Of a stretch of DNA of 64,000 nt, positions 1 through 11,233 are shown one piece after another. The first letter of the stretch is position 1. Each line of letters opens with the position of its first letter. A model generated the notes under the pieces. That model had not been told where the DNA came from and ran no database searches. It saw nothing but the letters and a program-made list of their open reading frames with translations. Position numbers and translations under genes: made by a program. The DNA is from Zelopaecilomyces penicillatus. Taxonomy: Eukaryota > Ascomycota > Sordariomycetes > Hypocreales > Pseudodiploosporaceae. The stretch covers positions 4,402,001 through 4,466,000 of the forward strand of contig VCCP01000003.1 of assembly GCA_005765155.1 (NCBI GenBank), given 5' to 3'.

Positions 1-1296
1 TCTGCCCCGGCGCAAGCTCTTGTCCCTTCTGTCAGATCCACAGCCCGCTCCTGCACGGCGTCATCATCGTCGTCATCTTCATCATTGGGCATCCAGCCGG
101 TATCAACTGCATTTGAGCGTCCACTTACGCATATCGGTGCCTCTGACTTAAAGCTCTCACGGCGCTCGACACACCGAGAAGCTGCATTCGTGCCCAGTAT
201 CTTAGTCGAACCGTTCTTCCGGCCGTCTCGAATTGATGACATCGATATGAAGTTGCTGTGGTTCTATACCACAAAAACTTTCACATCTTTCTCTGCCGAA
301 GATGGTGCATTTCCTATAAACTCTATCATGAAAGACGAACTGGTTCAATATGCCTTCAATTCGTCCTTTCTCATGGACTCCATCTTCGCTCTATCCAGCA
401 TCCACTTACAGAATATGGGGCTACACTTCAACTCAGGGAGGTCATTGTATTATCGGGCCAAGTCGTTCGAGAGTTACCGCAAGGCTGTCCAAACGGGCAG
501 GCCAGAGGATTACCCCGCCCTTTTGGCCAATTCTCTCCTTATGGTAGCAATTTCCTCACAGGTCTTTCGAGATCCGGATGGCAAACATTTATACATGCTT
601 GACTGGATGATCGTTTGGAAAGGCATTGGGCTTATGCTGGAGGTCATTGGCCTCCGCACTCTGGTCAAGACAGGACTGCACAGTCTTTTTTTCAGGCCCA
701 AGATGGACCTTGAGAAAGCCGAGATTCACATACCCAGTCAACTCCTTCACATGATCACGTCAATTACACCAGATGACCCTGAATTCTCCGACAGGCAGTC
801 ATATTATGACGCACTGAAGTGCCTGGGCTCACTTTTCATGCACTTGCGAGAAGGCTCCTGTCCAGTTATGACGCTTCGAATCAGCACTATATTCACCTTT
901 ATTCCCAATGGCTATATCACCCTTGCGCGTATCAAATCACCAAGAGCACTAGTCATCTTGGCCTACCTGTCAATCTTTTACAAAATCGCGAATGATGATT
1001 TGTGGTGGCTGGCCGGCGTTGGGCAACGTTCACTCATCGACATCTGTGACCATCTGGGTCCCGAATGGCACTCCCTTATCGCCTCTCCATTGAAAGCAAT
1101 ACATATAAACAATCCAGCAGAATTAGCATGTCTTGTACTAGATGATCCCTCCTGGAAACCGCGTCAAGGATCAGACTTGGTGCAAGACCTTCATTGGGTT
1201 GATGACCTGGGCAGATCAATGGATGTCTGCCTAAATGGAGAGGTTATGCTTACAGATGTAAGCATCCCTGACAGAGCTCCCGTTTGGATGAATTAG
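1..1296 (+). CDS. Zn2Cys6-type transcription factor, 3' part (5' end outside window)
   Basis: The frame is open from base 1 and stops at 1294-1296, so only the C-terminal part (about 431 residues) is present and no start can be assigned. The visible part begins with a low-complexity Ser run (around bases 55-85). It continues into the regulatory region seen in fungal Zn2Cys6 factors of the sterol-uptake (Upc2-like) type: KLLWFYTTKTFTSF, then a hydrophobic block with LLDSIFALSSIHL-like spacing (MDSIFALSSIHLQ) and RAKSFESYRKAV. The DNA-binding cluster itself would lie upstream and is not seen. Family placement rests on this pattern only; the target genes are unknown. The nearest neighbour, ATP2, is convergent and tells nothing about its role. 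Confidence 0.7.
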   Translation, partial: SAPAQALVPSVRSTARSCTASSSSSSSSLGIQPVSTAFERPLTHIGASDLKLSRRSTHREAAFVPSILVEPFFRPSRIDDIDMKLLWFYTTKTFTSFSAEDGAFPINSIMKDELVQYAFNSSFLMDSIFALSSIHLQNMGLHFNSGRSLYYRAKSFESYRKAVQTGRPEDYPALLANSLLMVAISSQVFRDPDGKHLYMLDWMIVWKGIGLMLEVIGLRTLVKTGLHSLFFRPKMDLEKAEIHIPSQLLHMITSITPDDPEFSDRQSYYDALKCLGSLFMHLREGSCPVMTLRISTIFTFIPNGYITLARIKSPRALVILAYLSIFYKIANDDLWWLAGVGQRSLIDICDHLGPEWHSLIASPLKAIHINNPAELACLVLDDPSWKPRQGSDLVQDLHWVDDLGRSMDVCLNGEVMLTDVSIPDRAPVWMN

Positions 1297-2351
1297 TCAC
1301 AATCTTGAAAGGGATAATTCCAACGTCAGTAAGCTGTTTTCGGTGGCAGTTGATCGTTGGAAAAGAATCATCACATTCAAATTCACATTGGCATGGCATT
1401 TCCTAGAGTCCAATTACCGGTGGTCAGCGCAATGGCGGCTAAGATTAGTTTGAAACAAGTCATCATGTGTCACTAGAATGTAATTGAAAAGGGCGCGCCA
1501 ACAATGCAACGAACATATACCCGATGGCTATTAGGCATCGCTTAGCTTATGATGGTCTATCAAGATTTCTATCCATTTTCAATATCGTAAACCCAAAATG
1601 AGAGAAAGTAGCAATTGCATGTATAATGCCTGTGTGCGACTCTATCTTTGCAACAGTGAAATGACAAGTATCTATCTCCCGCTGGTTATGTATAACATGG
1701 TGATGATGAGAATTACTCGTGTGTTCCTAACGCTGGTAGGAGAATATTTCCAACGTCATCAATTCAGTTCTTAGGAAAACATGGCAATAACTCTGAGCAT
1801 TGATGGATAATAGCCACTAAGGAGATGGGCGTGATTATGCATTGACGGTATAAAGCACCTACTACATCAAGGTTGGTAAAATAATATTCGAAATTGCGAT
1901 TGACAAGACAATATCAGAAGAATAATCATGTATCAGAAAAGTCAACAGCAGATCGGCGTTGCTGTATTATCAAAGTTGGGAAATACTGCTTGTAGATAGA
2001 TGACTGATTATCCAGTTGTGAGTTTGATCGGGTGAGGCAATAGCTTTACAATCGCCACGGCAGAGCTCACATATGACGCTGATACTTAGGACGTAGTTTG
2101 AATGAAGTTGGATTGACTGGCTGTCCACGGGTCAGGCACTCCACGCTATTTAAGATCAAGTCTCACTTCGATGCTCACATAACTAGATCAATATCAATAG
2201 AGTACAAGAGGAATTTGTTGATTTCTTAGTACACAGCCCACAAAAGAGACTTATTTGGTGGAGCTTGGAAGAAACCTCCCTGGCCCTTTTTCCTCTGGTC
2301 TATACACAGGCCCGCTTCTCCACCTCTCCTGGTATTATCTGAATAGGCCCC
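1297..2351. other. Intergenic, convergent 3' ends
   Basis: AT-rich non-coding stretch between the stop of the left-edge regulator and the stop of ATP2, which face each other. It should hold both 3' UTRs and terminators. I see no ORF of note, no tRNA and no repeat. Confidence 0.6.
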
Positions 2352-4231
2352 TTAGTTGCCCTCCAACTCCGCAAGAATCTTCTCTCCCTTCGCCCTGGCG
2401 GAAGCAAGGTCACCAACCATGTAGAAAGCACCCTCAGGCAGGCTGTCGCCCTCACCGCTGAGAATAGCCTTGAACGAGGCAATGGTCTCCTTGAGGTCTA
2501 CCAGTGTACCCTCAATGCCAGTGAAGACCTGGGCGACAGTGAAAGGTTGGCTCAGGAAACGCTGGATCTTACGGGCACGCTCGACAGTAAGCTTATCAGC
2601 CTCAGACAACTCGTCCATACCCAGAATGGCGATGATATCCTGGAGACCCTTGTACTCCTGCAGAATCTGCTGAACACGAGTAGCGATATCGTAGTGCTCC
2701 TGACCAACAATACGAGGGTCAAGCATACGAGAGGTAGAGTCAAGAGGATCGACGGCAGGGTAAATACCCAACTCAGAGATACCACGGGACAAGACAGTGG
2801 TGGCGTCCAAATGGGCGAATGTGGTGGCGGGGGCAGGATCAGTCAAATCATCAGCAGGGACATAGACGGCCTGGACGGAGGTGATAGATCCCTTCTTGGT
2901 GGTGGTGATACGCTCCTGCATCATACCCATGTCGACGGCAAGAGTGGGTTGGTAACCGACGGCAGAGGGAATACGACCCAGCAGGGCAGACACTTCGGAA
3001 CCGGCCTGGGTGAAGCGGAAAATGTTGTCAATGAAGAGCAACACATCCTGACCCTCCTCATCACGGAAGTACTCGGCGATGGTGAGACCAGTGAGAGCAA
3101 CACGAGCACGGGCTCCTGGGGGCTCGTTCATCTGACCGAACACCAAGGCGACCTTTGACTCGCCATCAAGCTGAATGACGGAGGTCTCCTGCATTTCATG
3201 GTACAGATCGTTACCCTCACGAGTACGCTCTCCGACACCAGTGAAGACAGAGTAACCACCGTGAGCCTTAGCGATGTTGTTGATCAACTCTTGGATAAAG
3301 ACAGTCTTGCCGACACCAGCACCACCGAAAAGACCAATCTTTCCACCACGAGCGTAGGGAGCCAGAAGATCGACGACCTTGATACCAGTGACGAGAATTT
3401 CGGCAGAGGTAGATTGGTCAATGAACTCCGGGGGATCAGCGTGAATAGGAGCGAACTTTTCGGTCTTAATGGGACCACGCTCATCGATGGGATCACCAGT
3501 GACGTTCACGATACGGCCCAGGGTACCAGGACCAACAGGGATGGTGATGGGAGCACCAGTATCAGTGGCCTTAGCGCCACGGGTGAGACCCTCAGTACCT
3601 GCGCGAGTTAGTTTACCGCAAATCGGTTCGCTGGCAGTCGGAAATCACATACCGTCCATGGCAATGCAGCGGACGACATTCTCACCAAGATGTTGCTACA
3701 AATTGCATATTAGTACACTAAAAATATGTGAGCGTTTTCTCGGGTATACATACAGAAACTTCGAGGACGAGTTTCTGGTTGTTGTTGGTGGTCTCAAGGG
3801 CGTTCAGAATAGGAGGCAGCTTAGTGCCATCGAACTTGACTAAATGGTCGTTAGTATGCCACGTTACGTAGTAGGAAGCCTCCAATGGCTTTGTTGTGAA
3901 AGATTTGACTGACCGTCAACGACGGCACCGATGACCTAATTGCCTCGTTAGCCAATCCTGACCCGAATTTGACGCATTCTGCGCAACTCACCTGATGGAT
4001 CTTGCCATCACCAACGCCTGAGGTGCTGGCATATCTGCAGTTGGAAGGGAATCGAAGAGACGCCGGTCGGATGGCTCGACTCGCCACGAATGATGGCCGA
4101 GCGGCCCTGGCGATGGAGGAAATGCCGCTGTCGGGAGAACGCGGTTAGACTCCACAATCTCAATTGATCAATTTGAGGCAGGAGGTACAATAAAAAGTAC
4201 TTCGAGCCTTCATTACTCACCTCTTGAACAT
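2352..4231 (-). CDS. ATP2: Mitochondrial F1-ATP synthase subunit beta
   Basis: Catalytic beta subunit of mitochondrial F1Fo-ATP synthase, acting in the matrix. Exons on the minus strand: 4231-4221, 4127-3992, 3935-3914, 3839-3754, 3695-3653 and 3598-2352; 1545 nt, 514 aa, the usual length. The start ATG (4231) opens an 11-nt exon followed by an Arg/Ser/Ala-rich, acid-poor mitochondrial presequence (for example SSIARAARPSFVASRAIRPA). Mature motifs are the P-loop GGAGVGKT, GERTREGNDLYHEM, the VALVFGQMNEPPGAR segment and ILGMDELSEADKL near the C terminus. Five introns crowd into the first fifth of the gene and isolate a 22-nt exon (VIGAVVD). The last exon of 1247 nt carries nearly all the catalytic part. 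The overlapping long plus-strand ORFs are antisense shadows of this conserved sequence. Confidence 0.97.
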
Positions 4232-5128
4232 CTTGCCAGATGACAGAGAGCGATCGGATATGGGAGTGGAGAGAGATTGGTTGAGGCTGGGGGAGAACTT
4301 TGCAGAGTGAGCAGTTTTGCTCGGGAACAGACGACTTCGTCGGTTAGAGCTTTCTCTTGTATCACGTGATGGGCTAACCCGAAATTAAAGACTTTGGATG
4401 TCACAGTGCCAGTTTGAGTCCAGACAGTTGCCGGGGACAGCAACAACAACATTTGCGCATCTAATTACTAGGTACCTACTAAAATTGGGCTCCACTGCCC
4501 ACTCCCTTGTATCTTTAACAGGATTTTCGCAATGCTTTCTGATGCATATCTCAGATTTCAAGTTGCAAAGATCCAGTTTGCATGCAGCACATTTCCTCAA
4601 ATTCGGGTGGATGCCCGCATCATTTAGCGATACTTTCTCTAAAGCGCTTGACGTGAGGAGTAACTCTGTACTCTCACGAAATCGGTGGCAGCCCCGCCTC
4701 AAGCCCAGTGTGCACTCTCTACGCACACGGTGTCCCACCCCTTGATGACTGAGCAATAACACGACGTTCTGTGTTGTTGGCCAATTGTTTCTTGCTGGTC
4801 TTCACTGCCTTATTGATGGCCTTGCGAATCAGGCTGCTAAAGCAACAAGGCATCCTGCAACCAACATACTGCAATCGATTTGGCTTGGCGTTTTGACCAT
4901 TTTCCAAAGTGCTTCAAAAATGATAGCAACTTAATCACTACGTAGCTGGGACACCGCACATGTTTCAATTTTGAGTTTATAAAAGAATAAACAGTCTCAA
5001 TACAGTTGATGAAGCTCATGAATGTAACTAAATCTGGTTTCAAGCAAAAGAAAATTGCCCTACCGTATTCCGCCCTCTCTCTTGTGATACATGCGAACGA
5101 TTGCTTTGTGCTTGTTGAGCCAATAGGA
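4232..5128. promoter_or_regulatory. ATP2 upstream region / GLC3 3' flank
   Basis: Non-coding 0.9 kb that must contain the ATP2 promoter (ATP2 reads leftward from 4231) and the 3' UTR of GLC3 (stop at 5129). A TAGGTACCTACT motif lies near 4469. The ORFs here are short, lack homology I recognise and look random. No core promoter element could be assigned with confidence. Confidence 0.5.
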
Positions 5129-7652
5129 TTACTGCGGAGCCAAGATCTGATGAATAAAATTAGCAAAGACACCTTTGAGGACAGCCCAGGACGAGAAGAT
5201 AGAAGAACAGTGCCTACCAATGCCGTTCGACATGGGATGTATACGTGGGCCCAATTCTTTCGCCCATTCCATTCCATTGGTGTCGTAGTGAAGCGAGTGT
5301 CTTGATCAACACGGTTGTGACCTCCCAGTTCTTTTGAATCGCTGTTGAGCACAATGCGGTATGTTCCAGGTACCTCAATGCCAACGCGATAGTCACTATA
5401 GCTTTCCGATGGATGGAAATTGAAGATAAAGACCAACCCAGCCCTCTCAAAGACAATGACCTTGTCACCTTCGTGCTTCAGAGATATGTATGCTTGTGGT
5501 GCATGCAGCCATCCATACTTTGCTTCGCAATTGTTCATCTCACGATCAAAGGAATTCAGGAACTTGTAGCGGAGAAGATCATCACCGGTGAGGTTCAGCT
5601 GGCGGCGAGCATACCAGAATGAGTTGTTATTTCCTGCTCGAGGGAAATCAAGCCATTCCGGATGGCCAAATTCATTGCCTTCGAAGTTGAGATATCCTTC
5701 TCCACCAAGTCCATGTGTAAGCAGTCTGATCATTTTGTGAAGAGCAATCCCACGATCAATGACAGGTGTTAATGGGGTTAACGTTGACATATTTGTGTAC
5801 ATTTCTGCATCGCACAAATGCATCATCAATGTCTTGTCGCCGACGAGTCTATTTGCATGTTAGTCAGATGAACTGGGAGATATGCGCATACGGACACCTA
5901 CGCTTGATCATGGCTTTCGCAGTATGCAATGGTCTTTTCGCCGTGACGTCGGTTTGTCAAGGTGTGGCAGATATTTGCAAGATCCCACTGTTCATCTTGG
6001 AGCTCTTTGAGAATCTTGATCCACATATCAGGAATGGCCATGGCCAGTCGGTAATCAAAGCCGACACCACCCAAGGAGAGAGGAACACACAAAGCTGGCA
6101 TTCCGGATACATCTTCAGCAATGGTTATGCAATCCGGGTACAGTGAGTGCAGCATCTCGTTGGCGATCATGAGGTACACAACGGCCTCTTCGTCAACACT
6201 GTCACCAAAATACTCATGGTAGCCGCCAGAGAAACCCCTTGAAAAGCTAGTTAGTCTAGTGAAACTGTGACACGCAGGTACAGATACTTACGAGCCAACA
6301 CCGTGATGAACATATAGCATGCTTGTGACACCATCAAAGCGGAAGCCATCAAACTGATATTCGTCCATCCAGAATCGTAGATTACTCAATAAGAACCGCA
6401 GGACTTCATGATGTCCATAATTGAACAACCTACTGTCCCACTGGTCGTGGCGACCTTTTCCGCCGCCATGAAAGTACTGGTGATCCGAGCCGTCAAATTC
6501 ATTGAGACCATCCAATACATTCTTTGAGGCATGGCTGTGGACTACGTCAAGCAAGACCACAATGCCCATGCTATGAGCGGTATCAATGAGTTCCTTCAAG
6601 TCTTCTGGAGGGCCGTATCGGCTGCTAGCAGCAAAAAAGCTATTGACCTGGTACCCAAAGCTGGCATAGTAGGCGTGCTCCATGATGGCCATTAGTTGAA
6701 TGGTATTGTAGCCAAGATCCTTGATCCTAGGCAGCATATTCTTAGTGAACTCCTTGTAGGTTGCCACTCGTTCTTCGGGTGTCGATATTCCAACGTGTGC
6801 TTCGTATACACGAATACTTTCGGGCTTCTTTGGTCGCGAATGCTTGAATTGATACCTCTCTGCAGCTGGAGGGTTCCAGAATCTAGCATCATAGGCTGGA
6901 GAAACATTCAGATCTTGAGTAACATACTTGATCCAAGCAGGCAAGCGATCAATATGTTGACCAGTTGGTATCGAGAAAGAGATCTGCGTGAAAGTCTATA
7001 TTTCAGCACACACTTGCAGGGGACTCGGTAAGAAGGCCGGGCTCACCTTGACCTTGGAGTTGTGTGGAATTGCTGGCTTTCCACCCTTTGCCGGAATTGT
7101 AATTTCGAATGTGCCAAAATCATTCTTCTTCATTGGATGAGATCCTCTGTTCCAACCATCTGTCAAAGAATTAGCAGCCGATTTTACACATTCAGCAGCT
7201 ATGCTGTTGATGTCATAAACGTACTAAAGTCCCCAACAAGAAATGCCTCTAGGGCATTTGGCGCCCATTCCCGGTAGATGATGTTGTTCTTGTCATCTAC
7301 GTTGAAACCAAGCTTATCAATTCCCTGGTCGAGAGTGAGTTTGATGGGTGGGCCAATGTTAGATATGGGGCAATGCTACAAACCTTGGAGAATTGCTCTA
7401 CTCCGCCTTCCGTATCATTGATAACCTTGATCCATTCTTGAGCTTTGGCATATCGTCGCTTCAGTGTATCACTGAAAGGAGCAAGCCACGGATCTAGGGT
7501 AATCACTCCTGTTCATTGTGTAAGTTCCGGGCTTAGTTGATTGAGCGAAAGCTTAAATGCTCACCTGTCCCATTCGTGGGGATAGCATCTGCTACACCCT
7601 TTGGCTTGTTAGGATCCAGCGTGTTTGATGCTTTATTTGCAATTGATGCCAT
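5129..7652 (-). CDS. GLC3: 1,4-alpha-glucan (glycogen) branching enzyme
   Basis: Transfers alpha-1,4-glucan segments to make alpha-1,6 branches in glycogen; cytosolic, GH13 family. Exons on the minus strand: 7652-7565, 7508-7384, 7324-7225, 7159-7047, 6983-6292, 6237-5902, 5848-5218 and 5146-5129; 2103 nt, 700 aa, normal for the family. The N-terminal part carries a CBM48-type module (REWAPNALEAFLVGDFNGWN). The GH13 conserved regions are present: DVVHSH, GFRFDGVTSM (catalytic Asp), EDVSGMP (acid/base Glu) and YCESHDQAL. The C-terminal beta domain follows (VFIFNFHPSESYSDYRVG). The last exon has only 18 nt and encodes ILAPQ plus the stop; reading through its intron would give a false 100-residue tail. 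All eight exons keep frame, so I regard the model as sound. Confidence 0.96.
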
Positions 7653-8308
7653 GGTTGGAGATCAAGCCCTTTCGCGTGAGGGTGTAGGTGCAAGTAAGCT
7701 GTTTGAGGCGGGGTAGGTTGGTGGCTATAGGCCGACAACACTGATCATGCAGGAGGGTAGTGAAGATGGATAGGGCAGCACGCTGGGACAATTGAGGTGC
7801 TAGCTTGCGGCGTTGAGGTTTTTATTTAAGAGAAAATTGGTCAGAGGAAAGAAAAAATCAACCAGAGGGAAGTGTGTACGCAATTGCGACAGTGTCTTGA
7901 AAAGCCAGCAACTGCATGACAGGTCGTCTACGGGCCGAAGCTTTATCGATAATAAGTGAATGCCCCATTCTTTCTTGCCTTATCTTGACGTTGTATGACG
8001 TCGAGAATGTTGTGCAGCGCCACATACAGCACTGAATGGCCAGAGTGTCATCGCTCATTCGTGGTAGTCGAGCAAGTTACCGATTCCTCTGAATTGACAA
8101 AGCTATAAGTGCAATATCCATTGCCACCCACACACCTGTGCTGGCCATGCGCTGACATGAACTCCGTACCAGTGCCAAAAAAAACATTGCAAAGGGCAAC
8201 TCTAGGTCGCCTCGCTTCGAGCTCCACGCATGCTCCAAACCACAGAGATTGGTGAGAATGCAAGGGAGGAGACAATCCAGTCTCACAACAAAGCCTGCAA
8301 GGTTCTTA
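7653..8308. promoter_or_regulatory. GLC3 upstream region
   Basis: Non-coding 0.65 kb upstream of GLC3 (which reads leftward), ending at the stop of the candidate small gene at 8309. It should hold the GLC3 promoter. Nothing more specific is seen. Confidence 0.45.
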
Positions 8309-8858
8309 TCATGTCCGCTGATTCACCCAACGAGCTCCCCTGTATGTTAGATACTTCACAGATACGTGGTACATCACTGTAGATGTACTTACCAACAACA
8401 GGAAAGCATCGCTTTGAGGGGCAGCCTTTGTTGGGAGGCTTGCCTCCGTGAAATCAAGCTCAGAGCTGTGTGTGCCAGTACAGTAATATTGGCACCTCGC
8501 ACCATCAACGCGACCACACCTAACGTTACAGCGGAGTTGGGAGGGGAGCAATGGGCCACCTCCTCTACAGCCGCACCGATACCACCGATAGCGGCGGGGC
8601 CGTCTGCCACCTGCCGCCTTCGGGTGATTAGAGCTCAGCTTATTAGTCGTGATACATACCCTCATCAGCCTCGCATGTCTCGATGTTCGCCGCTTTCCTA
8701 TATCTTGTGGCTACGTATTCATCTTTAGTTGAATTGCCATAGTCTTTTTCGTCTGGCACTGACAAACACAGAGGCCTATCTCGGCAAACCTCATTCTAAC
8801 TTCCTGGGAACCTCCAATGCCCAATCCAGGGCACCTCGTTGTCGTCGAGCTCCGACAT
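8309..8858 (-). CDS. Candidate 4-exon small protein gene, unrecognised
   Basis: I do not recognise this protein. Proposed exons on the minus strand: 8858-8801, 8758-8660, 8603-8393 and 8339-8309; 399 nt, 132 aa, one continuous frame. Support comes from intron 2 (GTATGT donor at 8659, CAG acceptor) and intron 3 (GTAAGT donor at 8392, CTAACATACAG branch/acceptor), both good fungal introns on this strand. The translation is charged and acidic at first (MSELDDNEVPWIGHW, then KDEYVATRYRKAAN), then Ala/Gly/Val-rich (DGPAAIGGIGAAVEE, VTLGVVALMVRGANITVL), possibly one weak membrane segment. Weak points: intron 1 is only 42 nt with a GTTAGA donor (an alternative acceptor makes it 49 nt), and the acceptor of intron 2 could shift 8 nt. 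The start lies 131 bp from the ClpX ATG on the opposite strand, so the genes would be divergent with very close leaders. It could instead be a non-coding spliced transcript. Confidence 0.42.
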
Positions 8859-8989
8859 TGACTTGCGCCAGGAAGACCACCCCCTCCTCCATAGGAATCG
8901 TCAACAGCTCACTGCCCTACACTCTCAGCATTACCGGCAGGTCTTTTGCTGTTCTCAAAATCAAAGCACACGTGTGCGAGCCATTCAAC

Positions 8990-10839
8990 ATGCTCGCATC
9001 AACGATACCATTAGCTGCGACCGCTCGGTCAAGTCGCAGCATCTCAAGACGACTATATAATGCCCACCCATATGGCTACACATGTCGTCGCTGTTTATCT
9101 ACATGCAAGCCTTTCGCTGCGTCAAGGCGCACCACAGACTTCAATTCCGGCTTCACTGGCACCTATGATCCCACAGTAAACTCTGGTCGCGGTCCAATGT
9201 TTAACAAAAACAATTTTGGCGTACCTCAATTCTACCCTCGCGATCTGAAGAAACGGGTAGATGATTATGTTGTGGGACAGGAGCGGGCCAAGAAAACCAT
9301 ATGCTCAACAATATTCAACCACTACCAGAATATACGAAGAAGGCACCAACATGAACAAGAAGATAGAGAAATTGAGGAGAAAATTACGCGACAACGCTAT
9401 GCTCGAGAAAGGGAGCTTTACCAGAGACGCCGTGAAACAAATCCGGCCGAAGGTCTGCACTCTATGGACAGCTTGCTATGAACATTTTCTGATATCATGA
9501 ACAGAGCAGCTCTCAAGCTATAACGAGACTATTCGCCAATCTCAGGACATACATATATACGAAGAGGGTTCCATTGACGACTTGTACAAACCTGACGAGC
9601 CAACAATTCCCGAACATGTGAAGATAGACAAAAGCAACTTGTTACTGGTTGGGCCGACTGGTGTAGGCAAGACATACATCTTGGAGTACGATTGCACTCG
9701 TCATGGTTGAGCAAAATGTACTAACTTTCAGCAGGACATTGAGCAAAAAGATTCAAGTTCCTTTCTCCATTTGTGATTGCAACTCCCTAACTCAAGCCGG
9801 CTACATCGGACAGGATGTGGAGACATGTATTGAAAGGCTTCTGATAGAGGCTAATTACGATGTGAAAGCCACAGAGCATGGCATCATTGTGTTGGACGAG
9901 TTTGACAAGCTGGCTCGAAGAGAGTCTGCGACGGGCCGAGATGTTGGTGGAGAGGGCGTTCAGCAAGCACTTTTGAAACTAGTAGAGGGAACTAAGGTCA
10001 CTATCAACGTCAAAGATAACCGCTCATCAAAATCAACGCCACCCAACATGTCTTACACAGGGCCCGGACAAGGACCTGCTTCATCTACATCATCTTCCAC
10101 CACTTCTCAAGCTACTCCTCCTCCTGGTAAAGTGGACCAGTACACAATTGATACCACAAATATCTTGTTTGTCTTTTGCGGTGCCTTCGTGGGACTCGAT
10201 AAAGGTATCATTCAAAGAGTGGCTAAGCCTTCAATGGGATTCGGAGGGGAAGTCAAGAGTCGAAACACACTTTCTGGTAGCAAACATGCCCTACCACCTG
10301 AAACATACTCCCATCTGGCACACCATAGTGCAGAAACGGCATCATCATTCACGCCAATTGACTTGGCTACACCTGTAGACCTTCAACGTTTCGGTTTCAT
10401 TCCCGAGTTGATAGGTCGTCTACACAATATCTGTGCTCTCAGTCCCCTTTCAAAGGAAGATCTTTTTCGCATTCTCACAGAGCCTCGGAACAGCCTAGTG
10501 GCTCAGTATTCTGCTCTATTCGAAACCTATCCGTCCCGTCTGCGGTTTACAGAAAAGGCGCTATATGCTATAGCGGACCGCGCAGCCATGTCGGGTACAG
10601 GGGCTCGGGGTCTCAAGATGGAAATGGAGCGCATTTTAGCCGAGCCAATGTTCGACGCTCCGACTCCATATGTTCTCATCACAGAGGGCTGCGTGAAGGG
10701 AACAGAGAAGGCTGCTTATTGGGGCAAAGATGGGCGGTTTGAGCTTGATAGACGTCTAGAGGAAGAGGAGGTAAATCGCCGCAGTGCGCAGCAGCTCTCA
10801 TTCGAGCGATTGAGGGAAGCTGGAGAGAGCGGAGGCTGA
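8990..10839 (+). CDS. MCX1: Mitochondrial ClpX-type AAA+ unfoldase
   Basis: ATP-dependent unfoldase of the mitochondrial matrix, ClpX family. Exons 8990-9452, 9505-9685 and 9735-10839; 1749 nt, 582 aa. The first in-frame ATG (8990) opens a mitochondrial-like presequence (MLASTIPLAATARSSRSISR). There is no N-terminal Cys4 zinc domain, as in yeast Mcx1. AAA+ motifs in order: VDDYVVGQERAKK, Walker A GPTGVGKT, pore loop GYIGQDVE, Walker B IIVLDEFDKLA, RDVGGEGVQQALLKLVEGT and sensor-2 region MSGTGARGLKMEME. A Ser/Thr/Pro-rich insert (around 10050-10130) lengthens the large domain. The intron 1 donor is uncertain: GTCTGC at 9453 keeps NPAE, while GTGAAA at 9432 is in the same phase and would remove seven residues. 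Whether ClpP is present elsewhere decides if it acts in proteolysis. Confidence 0.93.
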
Positions 10840-11233
10840 ATATGTATCATCTCACTTATGTTATCCACATCATGTTGAGTATATTGGAGTTACATTCTTT
10901 TTCTCTTTTTTTGCATGGAACTATGTATTTGGCTGGGCTGGATTGGCGTTTGGAAACAATCCGATTTCGAAGAGGAGTTTTAGTAATTATCAAGCGTTTG
11001 CCGCATAAGTCCGCTGTTGCATCTGGATGGCATGAAGTGACAAAAACGAAACAAAGTATTTTGGCCCGTCTGTTGTAGTACATTATTTACAGCTGGTTCC
11101 CACATCCTCATGCCTCCTGGAAAGCCAATCTTCCCCACGCTGTCTAGGATTGGATTACATATGGAGAGGAAATTCTCCCAGGAGTCACTGGTGCTTCTAT
11201 GACAAAAGAGAATAAATGGTATTTTTGACGACT
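10840..11233. other. Intergenic, convergent 3' ends
   Basis: Non-coding 0.39 kb between the facing stops of the ClpX gene and COX5; expected to contain both terminators. Nothing else seen. Confidence 0.6.

Noticed and set aside
2547..3158. 203-codon plus-strand ORF opposite ATP2
   Set aside because: It is antisense to the highly conserved beta-subunit exon, whose biased codons suppress stops on the other strand. No domain is seen.
8366..8728. 120-codon plus-strand ORF upstream of the ClpX gene
   Set aside because: Splice signals in this segment point to the minus strand. The plus translation has a random, Cys/Arg/Thr-rich look and no motif.
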